DNA of 64,000 bases from Boswellia sacra. Taxonomy: Eukaryota; Streptophyta; Magnoliopsida; Sapindales; Burseraceae. The stretch lies in contig SNVD02015902.1 in NCBI GenBank assembly GCA_013180625.2, forward strand, positions 1 to 64,000. Reading direction: 5' to 3'. The notes under the pieces were generated by a model. That model was not told the origin of the DNA and made no database searches. It was given only the letters and a program-made list of their open reading frames with translations. A program made the position numbers and the translations under genes. Position 1 is the stretch's first letter; every line of letters begins with the position of its first letter. Of the stretch, positions 34,503 to 45,500 are shown piece by piece.

Positions 34503-34510
34503 CTTTTGAG

Positions 34511-34880
34511 CCAAATCTTCCCAAGTACTAATAGACCTTGCAGGCAAAGAATTTAACCAACTTTTAACTTTATCTCTCAATGAAAAAGGAAACAAACGCA
34601 ATCTAATAGCATCATCAAAAGCTCCATTAAATTTAAATGTATCACAAATTTCAAGAAAATTAGCTATATGAGCATTAGCATCTCCATTAGGTAGTCTACA
34701 AAATGGAGATGATTGAATCATCTACAAGGTAGATGGCTTGATCCCGAAAGTATTTGCTTGAATAGCTTACTTTCTTATTACTTGATGAATTCCAGTCATT
34801 GTGGGAAGAATGAAATCTATAAGTCTTGTGTTACTGCAGCTGCAGCTCTATCTCCGTTTCCTTCAACATTGTTAGCCATT
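34511..34880 (-). pseudogene. N-terminal part of Athila/Tat-type Gag
   Basis: Minus-strand 34721-34511 encodes NGDANAHIANFLEICDTF and LRLFPFSLRDKVKSWLNSLP, the usual first half of this Gag, ending at the MITE target site. Upstream to ~34880 an ATG-led stretch (MANNVEGNGDRAAAAVTQ) is followed by stops, so the start is decayed. Confidence 0.8.
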
Positions 34881-35089
34881 GTATTTTATTGTTTAGACTT
34901 TTCGCGCTTATCCTTTGTATTCTTTTGATAGGTACATTCTATCTTAGAATCCAAAGGTAATAGATCTTTGTCTCCAAACTTTCACATGCAACTAACAATA
35001 TCAAAAAACAAAGCAAAAAATTTAAAACAAAAGAAAAATAAAATTCGAACTAAAATTGAATTATTTAGTTTAATATTTGTTGAACTCGA
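34881..35089 (-). other. Leader between primer site and gag of the Athila/Tat-type element
   Basis: AT-rich, with no frame of note. As the 5' leader it would hold RNA packaging signals, but none can be recognised by eye. Confidence 0.5.
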
Positions 35090-35107
35090 TCCCTAGCAAC
35101 GATGCCA
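35090..35107 (-). other. Primer-binding site (tRNA-Asp type)
   Basis: The minus strand reads TGGCATCGTTGCTAGGGA six bases from the 5' LTR. The usual Athila/Tat site, complementary to tRNA-Asp, is TGGCGCCGTTGCCGGGGA. The three differences are C-to-T or G-to-A, consistent with cytosine deamination. Confidence 0.82.
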
Positions 35108-35113
35108 AAAACT

Positions 35114-36385
35114 TGTTGTATGAAATCTACATGTGCACAGAATTGTAACGAGTAATAAAGTTATAAGTAGAGTATCATTCCCACGAGGATTGTGGTACTA
35201 ACTACCAAACTTAATCTAGCTCTAATTTTATTTGAATAATGTAAATTGAATGGCAATTTATGATCTAAATCAAACTAAAATCTAAGCTAAAACAACTAAA
35301 ACAAACTAACAATATCAAGAACGCAAATTATGAGAATCTCTATATGTAAAAGCTCTAGGGTGTCAGATTTCACCTAAATTTATCCACTCTAGTTATCAAA
35401 CTCAATAAAATCAATGTTTATTCCTATTATTGTCAATCAATTTCACTAAGTTAATTGTTATTCTTTCTCAAGCAACAACAATATAAATTAATAGATTAGA
35501 ATCACATCTCTGTCTCATCAAACTCACTATTAATACCCATTATGCACAATAAATCACACAAGATTGCACAAATCACATTAATATCTTTGTCTCATGTGAT
35601 TTATGACAAAAAAATCAAAGACTAATATGGATATCACTTCTTAGTCTCAATCCACATCTCAATTCATGCAATAATTAGCCAAAAAATCACAAGCATTAAG
35701 TACGTGATTAAATTGTTCAATAATATTGGAATAAACAATTGATATATTAAATTTAAATAACTAGAGTATCAAAACTTGGCTACATCTTAACCCTAGATAA
35801 AAGAATTACTGCATGATGAATTGAAATAAAACAATTATGAAAGTTAAAAACATGGGCAAAGAAAACATAGAAGAAAGGTTGAAAATCTTGAAGAACAATT
35901 GAGATCCCTAGAGTAGAACTCTAATTTCGTCTCTCCAATTTGTTGTAACCGCCCTTCTTGCCTTCAAATTCTCCCAAAGAGTCTAATTCCACCCTCAAAG
36001 AGTCTCCAAGGGTTGTATTTATATGTGTGCAGCTTAAAGTTCTAATTTGAATCAAATTATGAAAGCAAATCTTTTTTAGGTTTCAAACATGCAAGGGAGT
36101 GGAGGTTCAGCTGTGAGGCTATGCAATACTTGCTGTCTAAAATATCAAAGCTGTCCAGAACACATGCATGGGCTCGCTCTAGCTTGCGAGGGCTCACAAT
36201 GCCTTATGATGATCTTTTGCACGATTTCAACACACGTTGCATTTTCTTTCCAAAATTTATCTCTAAATCATGTTCAACTGCAAAAACACATAAAATGCAA
36301 GAAAAAACAAACAAATGCATGAAAAAATTAAAAAAAAAATTAAAGCTTAAGAGTATTAAATTTATGCATAAAAATCTACTTAACA
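35114..36385 (-). repeat. 5' LTR of the Athila/Tat-type element (right copy)
   Basis: 1272 bp against 1249 bp for the left copy, with numerous substitutions and a ~20-bp insertion near 36170-36195 (the CTCGCTCTAGCTTGCGAGGG segment). It is followed directly by the second GATTT. Confidence 0.9.
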
Positions 36386-36390
36386 GATTT

Positions 36391-36593
36391 CTTATCCAAG
36401 AAGTAGATTTCCCTGTAAGTTTGTATTCTTTATTGTGATTCTACATCTATGTATGGATCTTCTCATGCTCATGGATCTTCAATCACCCAACAAGCCAAGG
36501 TTGATCTATTAACATATTGATCTGTCCTTGTATTCTAATGAAAGCAATTGGTCCATGAACATAAGGTACATCATAAATCTCATGATTAGGGGA
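36391..36593 (+). repeat. Continuation of the interrupted repeat at 20400-22099
   Basis: Removing the gypsy element and one GATTT joins this stretch to 22099. No coding content. It ends at the target duplication of the next copia element. Confidence 0.5.
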
Positions 36594-36598
36594 GAGGT

Positions 36599-36964
36599 TG
36601 TTGTAAAGTCTTAGATATTTTACAAGCATTAAATGTTTTACTATTTATAATTAAAGATAAATATAAATTTGTAATTATCTGTACAAGTTTAAGGCAGTGA
36701 ATGCTTCTATAAATACCTCCTCCTGCCTCACATTTTGGAATGTCAGAAAGTAGAAAACCATATCTAATGAAAAACATATCTTATTAATAACCTTTGTTTC
36801 ACTCTTATCTCTATCTTCTTATCCTTTCCACCTCATCTCATATCAAGTCTCATCTCTCTATCTCTCATCTCATATCACGTTCAACTTCTTCTCACTTAAT
36901 CTAGCAGCATATTAAACAATAAAAGCCATCGTATTAATCTATATTATACACTTAATTTATAATA
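36599..36964 (+). repeat. 5' LTR of the deleted copia element
   Basis: Starts TGTTGTAAAGTCTTAG and ends near TTTATAATA. Contains CTATAAATACCTCC at 36709, a good TATA-box candidate, followed by CT-rich leader sequence. Confidence 0.85.
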
Positions 36965-37616
36965 TGTTATCAGTACGAACTATTATCCACAAGTATATTG
37001 CCTCTTTTTTTTTTTACCTCTCTAACTGATTCTTATATTTGATTTATTATTTGATTAATTTTCTTATGAATATGCTATTTGGTTGTCATATTATTGGATC
37101 CTCCACATCAGAAACTTAGGCTAATTTTAATAATATTGACAAATATTAATTGGAATAATATTGCATATATTATTATACTTGTTTATTATTGTTTATAGAT
37201 ATCTTTATTTCTATTTTTAAGATATTTACTTCTTTGTTATTATTCATATTGGTATCAAATTACGTTTATTGTTGTATATTATATTCATTCAGTTTATTTT
37301 TATGTTCACTTAATTAAATTCTTATGCAATCATATTTGCTCATTTATTTACATTTTTATTCAATTAATATTTATTTTATTTATATCAATAATTAAGTGAA
37401 TCATCTAGTATGGCCATTTATTTGTAATCGGCTTATGCTGAGAATTAAATAAAAAAAAGTTGGTTAAAATGAAAAAATATAAAGTCAAGCCAGAAGTTCT
37501 GACTTAAATAGTATTACCCGCTTTGGCTATATTTTTTATATGATACATAATTGATAAAATACAAATGCAGCAAATCAATATTATGCCTATCAGTTTATAA
37601 TAAATAGAGCTAATAC

Positions 37617-38226
37617 TAGAGGTGGAACCAATCCCCATGGGGATGGAGCCCCGCAATTCCCCAACCTGTTTGGGCCGGGGATGGGGAGCTAAAAATAGGG
37701 AATGGGGTGGGGATGGGGATAAAAATTTTATCCGAAATTAAATGGGGATGGGGATGGGGATTATGCTCCAAGCCCAGCCCGGCCCGCTCCCCGAAATTAA
37801 AATAAAATAATATATATATATTTTTTTAGTAATCTAATACTTAAACCCTTGTTATCTTTCCTATTATAAAACTTAATGTCCCACCTACTTTAATAAAACT
37901 CAAGCCCAACCTAGCCCACCTTTGTTTGCCTAAAGATTTATTTTAAGGATGTTGATTGTCTAAAGATTTATTAATATTTATTTGTAGGTATGTTGCTTAA
38001 GGTTTATAGTTGTAATTTAAAATATGTTTTATTTCAAAGTAAAAATTTTTAACAAGTAAATGGGGTTGGAGATGGGGATGGGGATGCATTTTGGTTTTGG
38101 GGATTACCCATCCCCATCCCCGCTTTAAAAAATTGGGGATTAATAGGGGATGGGGATTGATATTTTAATTAGGAATGGGGATGGGGATGACATCCCCACC
38201 CCCAACCCGGCCCGATTCCACCTCTA
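37617..38226. mobile_element. hAT-type MITE, GGGGAT-rich
   Basis: Terminal inverted repeats TAGAGGTGGAA are perfect over 11 bases. The 8-bp duplication GCTAATAC is perfect (37609-37616, 38227-38234). Subterminal blocks are runs of GGGGATGGGGATGG or its complement (37636-37790, 38060-38210). Noncoding, 610 bp. Confidence 0.94.
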
Positions 38227-38432
38227 GCTAATACTTGCCTGTAACCCCATTTATGCTGCATTATAATAAGATGCATAGGCAGCAATATGATTAAAGTTTA
38301 AAGGGGGCGGGATTTTATATTTTTACTTGAGGCTTTATGTTTATTTATTTCAATCATTTAATTATTTAATAATTAACTATTTTTACATGACATATTATTT
38401 ATTTTATTTTATTCTAAATGTATAGTTTCACA

Positions 38433-38705
38433 ATGGCAAAATTTTGAAAAGTTGATGTTTGAGCCTTTATTGCATAATGGAGACAATTATTCAGATTGAG
38501 CTGGTGATGTTATACTTCACTTGAACTCCATAGATATTGGAGATATTATAAAAGATGGAAATTCTACATCCTTGCAAGAGCGGTTCAAGGCCATGATATT
38601 ATTATGTCATCATCTCACTAAAGGCCTGACATCTGAATATACTAATATAATTGATCCATTGGCCCTTTAAAAAATTTAAAGGAAAGATTTGATCAACAAA
38701 CAACA
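38433..38705 (+). pseudogene. Copia gag scrap
   Basis: Starts ATGGCAAAATTT but has TGA four codons later. It then reads LLHNGDNYSD, VILHLNSIDIGDIIKDGN, LQERFKAMILLCHHLTKGL and LKERFDQQ, the usual start of a Retrofit/Ale-like copia Gag. It is cut off near 38705, and the following 260 bases code for nothing. Confidence 0.75.
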
Positions 38706-38973
38706 ATAAGAAGAAGAAATTAATCCACTTTTACATTTTCTCTCTTCCTTGTCCCTGCCTTGTCTTCTCATTCTCTTATATCATATCATCTCTCATTTTC
38801 TCATTCTTTCACTTTAGGCCACTTGTTATCTCACCATCCAGGAACATTTAATTACTTAAAATATTATTCTATCTCATAATGCTATAAACACTACACGATT
38901 TCTCGATCTTATGCTTAGCAAAGTCAAATGTAATTGTAATTATCCGAAGGTAGTAAAATATCTTAAGGGAGAG

Positions 38974-39342
38974 TGTTGTAAAGTCTTAGATATTTTACAA
39001 GCAAATGTTTTACTATTTATAATTAAAGATAAATATAAATTTGTAATTATCTTTATAAGTTTAAGGTGGTGGCGGTGGTGAAATGCTTCTATAAATATCT
39101 CCCCCTATCTGACATTTTGGAATGTAAGAAAGAAGAAAACCATAATTAAAGAAAAACATATCTTACTAATAACCTTTCCCTCTTATCTCTTTCTTCTTAT
39201 CCTTTCCACCTCATCTCATATCAAGTCTCATCTCTCTATTTCTCATCTCATATCACGTTCACCTTCTTCTCACTCAATCTAGCAGCATATTAAACAATAA
39301 AAGCCATCAGATTAATTTACATAATACACTTAAATTATAATA
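38974..39342 (+). repeat. 3' LTR of the deleted copia element
   Basis: Matches 36599-36964, with an extra GGTGGCGGTGGTG-like expansion at 39065-39081 and scattered changes. Confidence 0.85.
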
Positions 39343-39347
39343 GAGAT

Positions 39348-40286
39348 GTCTTTATTGTCGTTTTTGTGATGTTTAGGTTTTAGTTCATAGCGTTACACTC
39401 AAACAATAACATCACGTGGACTTTGTTCAATATGTTTCTACCTCCAAAGTGTCCACTTTGATGGTTGGCAGTTCACCATTCTTACCAAGGCAGGAAACAA
39501 GGAAACCTTGTTCAAAATAGAGCATCCAACTTTATTTTTATTGTGAACAGTTTAAGCTCAATAAAGAAATCATACCTCCCATATATGAACACCTTCGAGT
39601 AACTTTCATTATTCTTTTTTAGTTATGGAGTCGTCGATACTTTACAACTAAGTTAAAACTCAAACAAACTTAATTGATAATAAATGCAACGGATTATATA
39701 TTGAAAAGAATGTCTTCATTAATTAAATATAAACATTATTGTCACAACAATACATATGCGTTAAGGACATTTTCCCGTCGCTTTCATAAGTTGAAGTAGT
39801 TATATATTTACTAATATAACTACTTTCATAGGTTCAAGGGGTGAATAACACACTTTTTATGTTTTTTTTTTCATAGGTTTAATGGTCAAAATCATAGCAG
39901 CCCTCTTTTCCGCTTTACCAAACCTACCATTTCTACCTTGAACTCCTAACCAGCCCTGTTTGTCATTACCAAGCTTGTCGCCATTTCTTTCCCAGTTTGA
40001 CTTTGTCTCATCCCAAGTCTAACTTTTAACTCTTTCACAAGTCTTTCGAAGTGACATAGCCACTTCGAGCCTCCTCCTTCCCTTCCCAAGATTGACGCCA
40101 ACAATTCCCAAATCCTTTCCTTACCTTACCTTAACGATTTGGTTGGCGTATTTGAGCTAAATATTTTATTGGACTTGGATTAACCTTGATGACATATTCA
40201 GTCCATTCATAGGATCAAAAAGTTTAGGTCGTGTTTATTTGTATTTTTTTAAATTATTTTATAAAAATACGTATTTTTCAATATAT
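39348..40286. other. Intergenic DNA
   Basis: AT-rich to 39880, then a less AT-rich patch (39890-40140) with no open frame or domain I can recognise. Confidence 0.5.
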
Positions 40287-40990
40287 TTATGTCATATTTG
40301 GTGCGCGACATTATATAGTACTATTTTATTACATTGTATTAAATAGTGCAATACATGTGTTTGGTGTTAATTTAACATAGTATTAATTAATACAAAGTAC
40401 AACCCTTAGATGCATCAACATTGTATTAAATTATGTAGAGCTAATCCATGACATTAGTATTACATTGTATAGCACTAATAAAAAATGTCAAAATTGTCCC
40501 TATAAAATTCTATATATCCAATAATACCCTTTAATTTTTAAAACTTTTAAAATAAATAAAGATGTATTTAATAGATAAAGTATAAAATCAAATTTATTTT
40601 AAAATTTATTTTCTAAAAATAAAGAAGGGATGAAGGGAGTCACTGTCCCCACTGGGTGATACCAGAGGTCCACTGCCTCCATTGAACCAATTGTCACTTA
40701 GCATGCCACCATAAACTCAAATTGTCTAATAGGTCAAGCGGGGGCATTGGACCCCAAGTAATTTTTTCAATAATTAGCAACTGTTCGATAAATTACTAAA
40801 TAACTAATTTTATAAATAAACTAAAAATATATTTATATTTTGTATATCTTTTTTGAAAAAAATGTTACTTTTTTGTACAAATTAATACAATACATGAGTA
40901 TACCAAACACTATGTAATTTTAACATAACATTATTTTTAGTACTATACAATACAATGTTATATAATACAAATCAATACTATACTATACAA
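40287..40990. mobile_element. MITE-like inverted-repeat element
   Basis: The left end GTCATATTTGGTGCGCGACA and the right end, reverse-complemented, GGGCATGTTTGGTACGCGAT are imperfect inverted repeats, followed by inverted ATATAGTACTA/TATAGTATAGTA motifs. A TCAATAT repeat occurs near both edges (about 40278, 40995) as a possible target duplication. A GC-richer block (40620-40760) interrupts the middle. Superfamily uncertain. Confidence 0.5.
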
Positions 40991-40997
40991 TATCGCG

Positions 40998-42480
40998 TAC
41001 CAAACATGCCCTAAATCAATATCAACCATATATCATTTTCAAAATTCAAAAAAATTTAAAATCAACCACATATTTTTTTCAAATTTTGAAAATAAAAACT
41101 CTAAATACACAAATAAACATAATCTAATGTTAGATAACAATTATACATTCGTTAAAATATTTTGGATTTAAATAACCAAAGTTATAGGCTTCTTTTGATA
41201 TATTTTCAAAAAATTTAAATGTCATGACTCATTTTCAGCAATTTGATAAATCAACAAGTTTTTTACTTATTAAGCTATAATACTCCACAACTCTATAGCC
41301 TTGAGTTATAGTGTTCAACCGTTAAAAAAATCTATCAATCAAGCTATTAAAAATTGTTAGATCTAGAAGTATGAAATTATGTGCAATATAATAGTTAATT
41401 GCAAAGTAAAATGGCATAGGAGGATTTTACGTGATTCTGTTATAAAATCTATATCCACGGACAGCTTTAGAGTTGCAATTCGCTAAGTTCTTGTTTGTAC
41501 AATCTTTAGAACCGTTTACAGTGCTGACTTACTCTTACACATTGACCTAATCTTTGTAAAATAAAATCCCGTCAAGATCTTAAACTCTAGTGACACTGTT
41601 TACTCTCTGTCGTTGACAATTTAACAACACCTGTTAAGTAAAACAAAACCACGATGTCTGATACTGAATTACATAAACACTCAACTCGCAAGTTATCTCA
41701 AGTGTTTATTAACTCAAACAAACCTAATTAAAATTCATGCATGATCATAATCTCTCACACATGAATAAAACACTCATAAAACAAAAATCATAGAAGCATT
41801 CCCTATTTTGCATTGAAGCTCACCTCTAATTCTTGGAATGCCGTGATATATATACTCCACCCATGTATAAGTTATGTCAAAAAAAATTATATATAGTGGG
41901 ATGCCTAATTGTAAAATCCTGTAAAATCTCAATCAAACTCAAATTAGGATAAACAATAATACTTTAGGAAGTGATATAAGTAATCTCTTAAATGAAATAG
42001 GACATAAATAAATATACTCCTAATTTAACTAGATACATTAAATAATATCCTAATTTAAAAAGATACTTATTATGAATCAAGTACTTCATAAATTATACTT
42101 CTAAAAACAGTAAAATAAGAAACAATATAACATTATAGTTTTATAACAAGTTGGTCGAAAATTATCATGTGCATGGCATATGTAAGAGTGTGACATATTG
42201 GCACCAACAAAAATTAATCTCGACCATTTAAGATTGTGTCTTTTTTTATAAATTTGACGTCGATTTTCTATACTTAAATATTCCAATACATTTTAAATTC
42301 AAATATCAATTACAAAATTCAATACCAAGTCACAAAAACAAAAGTATAAAATACTTAAATATTTAAAAAGTGTGATTATTTTTCAAATCCGTCTCTAGTG
42401 TTAGCTTTATTTTATTTTATTTTTTTAATTCTCAAATATTTGCATAATTCTAATTAATTAACCACCGTTCAGCCTCAAGG
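40998..42480. other. Intergenic DNA upstream of FANCM
   Basis: AT-rich, with no domain-bearing frame. The last ~110 bases before the ATG are less AT-rich and probably hold the FANCM promoter-proximal region and 5' leader. I see no TATA box I would defend. Confidence 0.45.
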
Positions 42481-42588
42481 CAAAAGGCCCCTTTTCAAGT
42501 TTTGCCGCCAAGGAGCCAGTCTTGTCCTCGCCCAGCTCTCAAGGGTTTCTTTCACTTCAAACATCAGACTCAGCTCAAACTCACATCA
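42481..42588 (+). promoter_or_regulatory. Probable FANCM 5' leader
   Basis: CT-rich sequence without an ATG in frame with FANCM. An ATG at 42502-type positions opens only out-of-frame short frames. The transcription start cannot be placed from sequence alone. Confidence 0.4.
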
Positions 42589-45500
42589 ATGGCTCCAAAC
42601 GACATCCCTCTCGAAATCATCGACGACGAAAACGAGGACGTAAGTTCAATTCAACTTCTCCTCTCTCGTTTTGCTCTTCACTACTGTCTCATTTCTGCTC
42701 TCCGTTAGGATTTTGACTGGGAAGCAGCGGTTAGAGAAATTGACGTGGCTTGTGAAGCCACCAAGCCCTCCACGTCAGCTACCGACAATCCAAAGCCTTC
42801 TACTTCTTCTAGGCAATCTACGCTTGATAAGTTCTTTGGAAATGTGGGCCCCAAACCAAGACCCCAATTCAATCCAGAATCTGAATTTGAAACCTGTGAT
42901 AATGATGGGAAGGTATCCCCCCTTGATGTTGATATCGATGTGGAGGCGGCAAAAACTTGGATATACCCGGGTTGTGTTTTTGATTCTTTCTTTTTTTGGG
43001 TTTTTGAGATTTTGTAATTATTTTTAAATTTACTTTTTTGTTTTCTTGTTTTATGTTTTGTGCAGTTAATGTTCCTGTTCGTGAGTATCAATTTGCTATC
43101 ACCAAGAAGGCACTCTTTTCGAATACGTTGGTGGCATTGCCAACAGGGCTCGGAAAAACTCTTATTGCTGCTGTTGTTATGTATAACTACTTCAGATGGT
43201 TTCCAGAAGGTAATGAGGCTTGTTAATTTTATGCCTTTGGATTACAAGTTGGCATTTGTTTTGTTTAATGTATCCTCAAGATCAAGCAGGTCCTGAGGTT
43301 ATATAAATTAGAAGCATTTTGTAAGTACAGGTAGAGATTGGTCTATTTGGGTTGTTGCAGGAGATAAAGGAGATAAAAAGAGGAAAAAGATTAATGGTAG
43401 GAATGTGCTTGATAGTCTGATTTTAGTGAAATTTAAACATTTTCTTTTTGTTAAGTGTAAATGAAGAACAATGTATTTTGGGTGTGGAAAATCATTTGGA
43501 TCAGATTCCAAAGTGGTGAACGCGGTCACTAGATCCAATTGAAGTATGTGGAAAATCATTTCTAAAAGATATCCTTTTTCCTTAATCATGTTGCTCCAAA
43601 ATGGAAATCGGGAAGAATATTCATTCTTCTAGAGGAAAAGTGGGTTGGTGATGTGTTGTCTGAGCATTGATTTATATTAATTTTTCTCTTTAGAATTTCT
43701 CCATACTTGATGATACGGTCTTCTCCAAAAGCAATGGTTCTTGGGATTTTATTTTGAAAGATATTCAGCCCTTATGGGGTTGTTGAAAATATCATTAATA
43801 AAGCAAAGATTATAGGAGGTGTTGGAAGGTTGAGGCCTCAGGTAGTATTCACGAGTATCCTAGTTTTTGAAGTTGGGTGAAGAGAGTCCCAATGGTGAAT
43901 CACAGAAGTATAGTACTATATGGAGCTAAAGTAAATAGAAGTTTATGCTTGTGTTGGTGTGCCAAGTGTGGAAAAAGAGAAAAGACGGCTGGTATTGTTT
44001 AATGGAAGCATCCAAACTATAAGTCTTTCCCAACTTCCCCTGCAATATATGGAAAGAGTGAACAGACAGCAGATTGTTTATTCCTTCTCATTAGAATCCA
44101 TTTTTTGGGCTGAAATATGCATAGAAGCCAATTCTGTGGCTGAAATACCTCTTCCTTTGGGGAAGGGAAGAACGGCTAAGATCCTTTTGAAGCATGCTGT
44201 CCTGGCTACTTCCTTGTTCATTCTGCAAGGAAGGAGCAACTGTCTGTTCGAAGAAGGAAGAGAGGATGAGATCAGTAAATTATGGGATAAAATTTATCTG
44301 GTTGTTTCTCTTTGGGCTTCAATTTCAAAGGAATTATGTAGCCATTTTTATTTTATTCACCTTTACTGGGAAAGAGTTGTTGAGTGAGCATGTAAATCAA
44401 GAGGATTTTTTGTTTTTGTTTTTGTTTTTTTTTTTTTTGTTATTTATTTATTTATTTAGTTTTCACAACAGACAATATAATAGTTGTGGCTTGTTTTTGT
44501 ATTGATTGGAAATCCCTTCTTCAGAATGTTTTCCTATCTTTCATGAATATTTGATCTACTTCTATATCTTTCTTCTTTGGTTAATATACATTCTCCTTTG
44601 TTTCTCCTTCTTCTTATTATCATTCTTAAAACATTTCTGTTTTTGAGAAGTATAAGAAATCACATGAAGAGTGACATGCCGTAATTCCTTGGTTGGTAGT
44701 TGATATTGGACCAAAAACCTCCAACTTGAAGCCGAGTACCACAGTTTTATCTGATGTCACTTCAGAATCCATAATGATGTTATTTATCACTAATGAAACT
44801 TGAAATTTTGCTTAAAATGTCATTACTGCTATATACATACTTTTAATTTTTTATTGGTTCTTTTGTTTGACCAAAGAAGGATATGGGATAATTTTGAATT
44901 AATTATAGGCAGATCCTGACATGCATTACTTTCCTACAATGCAGACTTCTTAGTTTAGTTGGAGTTAAGGGAAACACTGCATCTAAAAATTTAAACTTAT
45001 AACTATATGATGGAGAATAAAGAATCTTTGTATTCTAGGAAGTACTTTATTTTAGGCACTTAGATATTATTGTTTAGATATTTTATTTTCTAGTTTAATT
45101 AGGTCTTGACCACCATAGGAATGCATCTTAGCTTTGTCAAGTAAGTAGACTTTGATGGATTGTTCAAAAAAGAATAGTGGATTCTCTCTCCACTGTCTCT
45201 TGTTCTTCTTGCCTTCTTAGTTTTTCTCCGTCTCTTTTCTTCTAATTTAACTCCCATGTCATTCTTCCTCTTCTATATATTTCTTCATCTATTACCTACT
45301 TGTCCTACATCAACTACATCAGTATGGGCCCATCTGTAGTATTTAAATTCTCAATACCCCTTCCAAGGAAATAAACATGGACCTACACACTTAGGAAATA
45401 GGTTGGTGTTAAATTCTGGAGATTTTGACAACAAGGAGATTCAAAATGGACACTTGCTTTGATTCCATGGTAATGCAACCATTTCATTTAAAAACTTAAC

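Larger units (their letters stand above)
22100..36385 (-). mobile_element. Non-autonomous Athila/Tat-type gypsy element (gag-protease only) with nested insertions
   Basis: The LTRs at 22100-23348 and 35114-36385 have a perfect 5-bp target duplication GATTT (22095-22099, 36386-36390). Reading the minus strand from the right: 5' LTR, tRNA-Asp-type primer site, gag, aspartic protease, long noncoding tail, polypurine tract, 3' LTR. I find no RT, RNase H or integrase. A chromovirus-like element (25348-30460) and a hAT MITE (33659-34502) are inserted in it; without them it would be about 8.3 kb. The LTRs differ at many sites, so it is old. Confidence 0.9.
36599..39342 (+). mobile_element. Deleted Ty1-copia element (LTR-gag scrap-LTR) with nested MITE
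   Basis: LTRs at 36599-36964 and 38974-39342 are collinear. The flanking 5-mers GAGGT (36594-36598) and GAGAT (39343-39347) differ at one base, so are a probable aged target duplication. After the left LTR, TGTTATCAGTACGAAC is a degenerate copia-type primer site. Only part of gag remains, and AAGGGAGAG before 38974 is the polypurine tract. Protease, integrase and RT are absent. A hAT MITE sits at 37617-38226. Confidence 0.85.

Noticed and set aside
42502..42716. Alternative upstream ATG frames at FANCM exon 1
   Set aside because: They are out of frame with the conserved [12 protein letters not shown] block in exon 2; the ATG at 42589 joins it in frame through a good GTAAGT donor.
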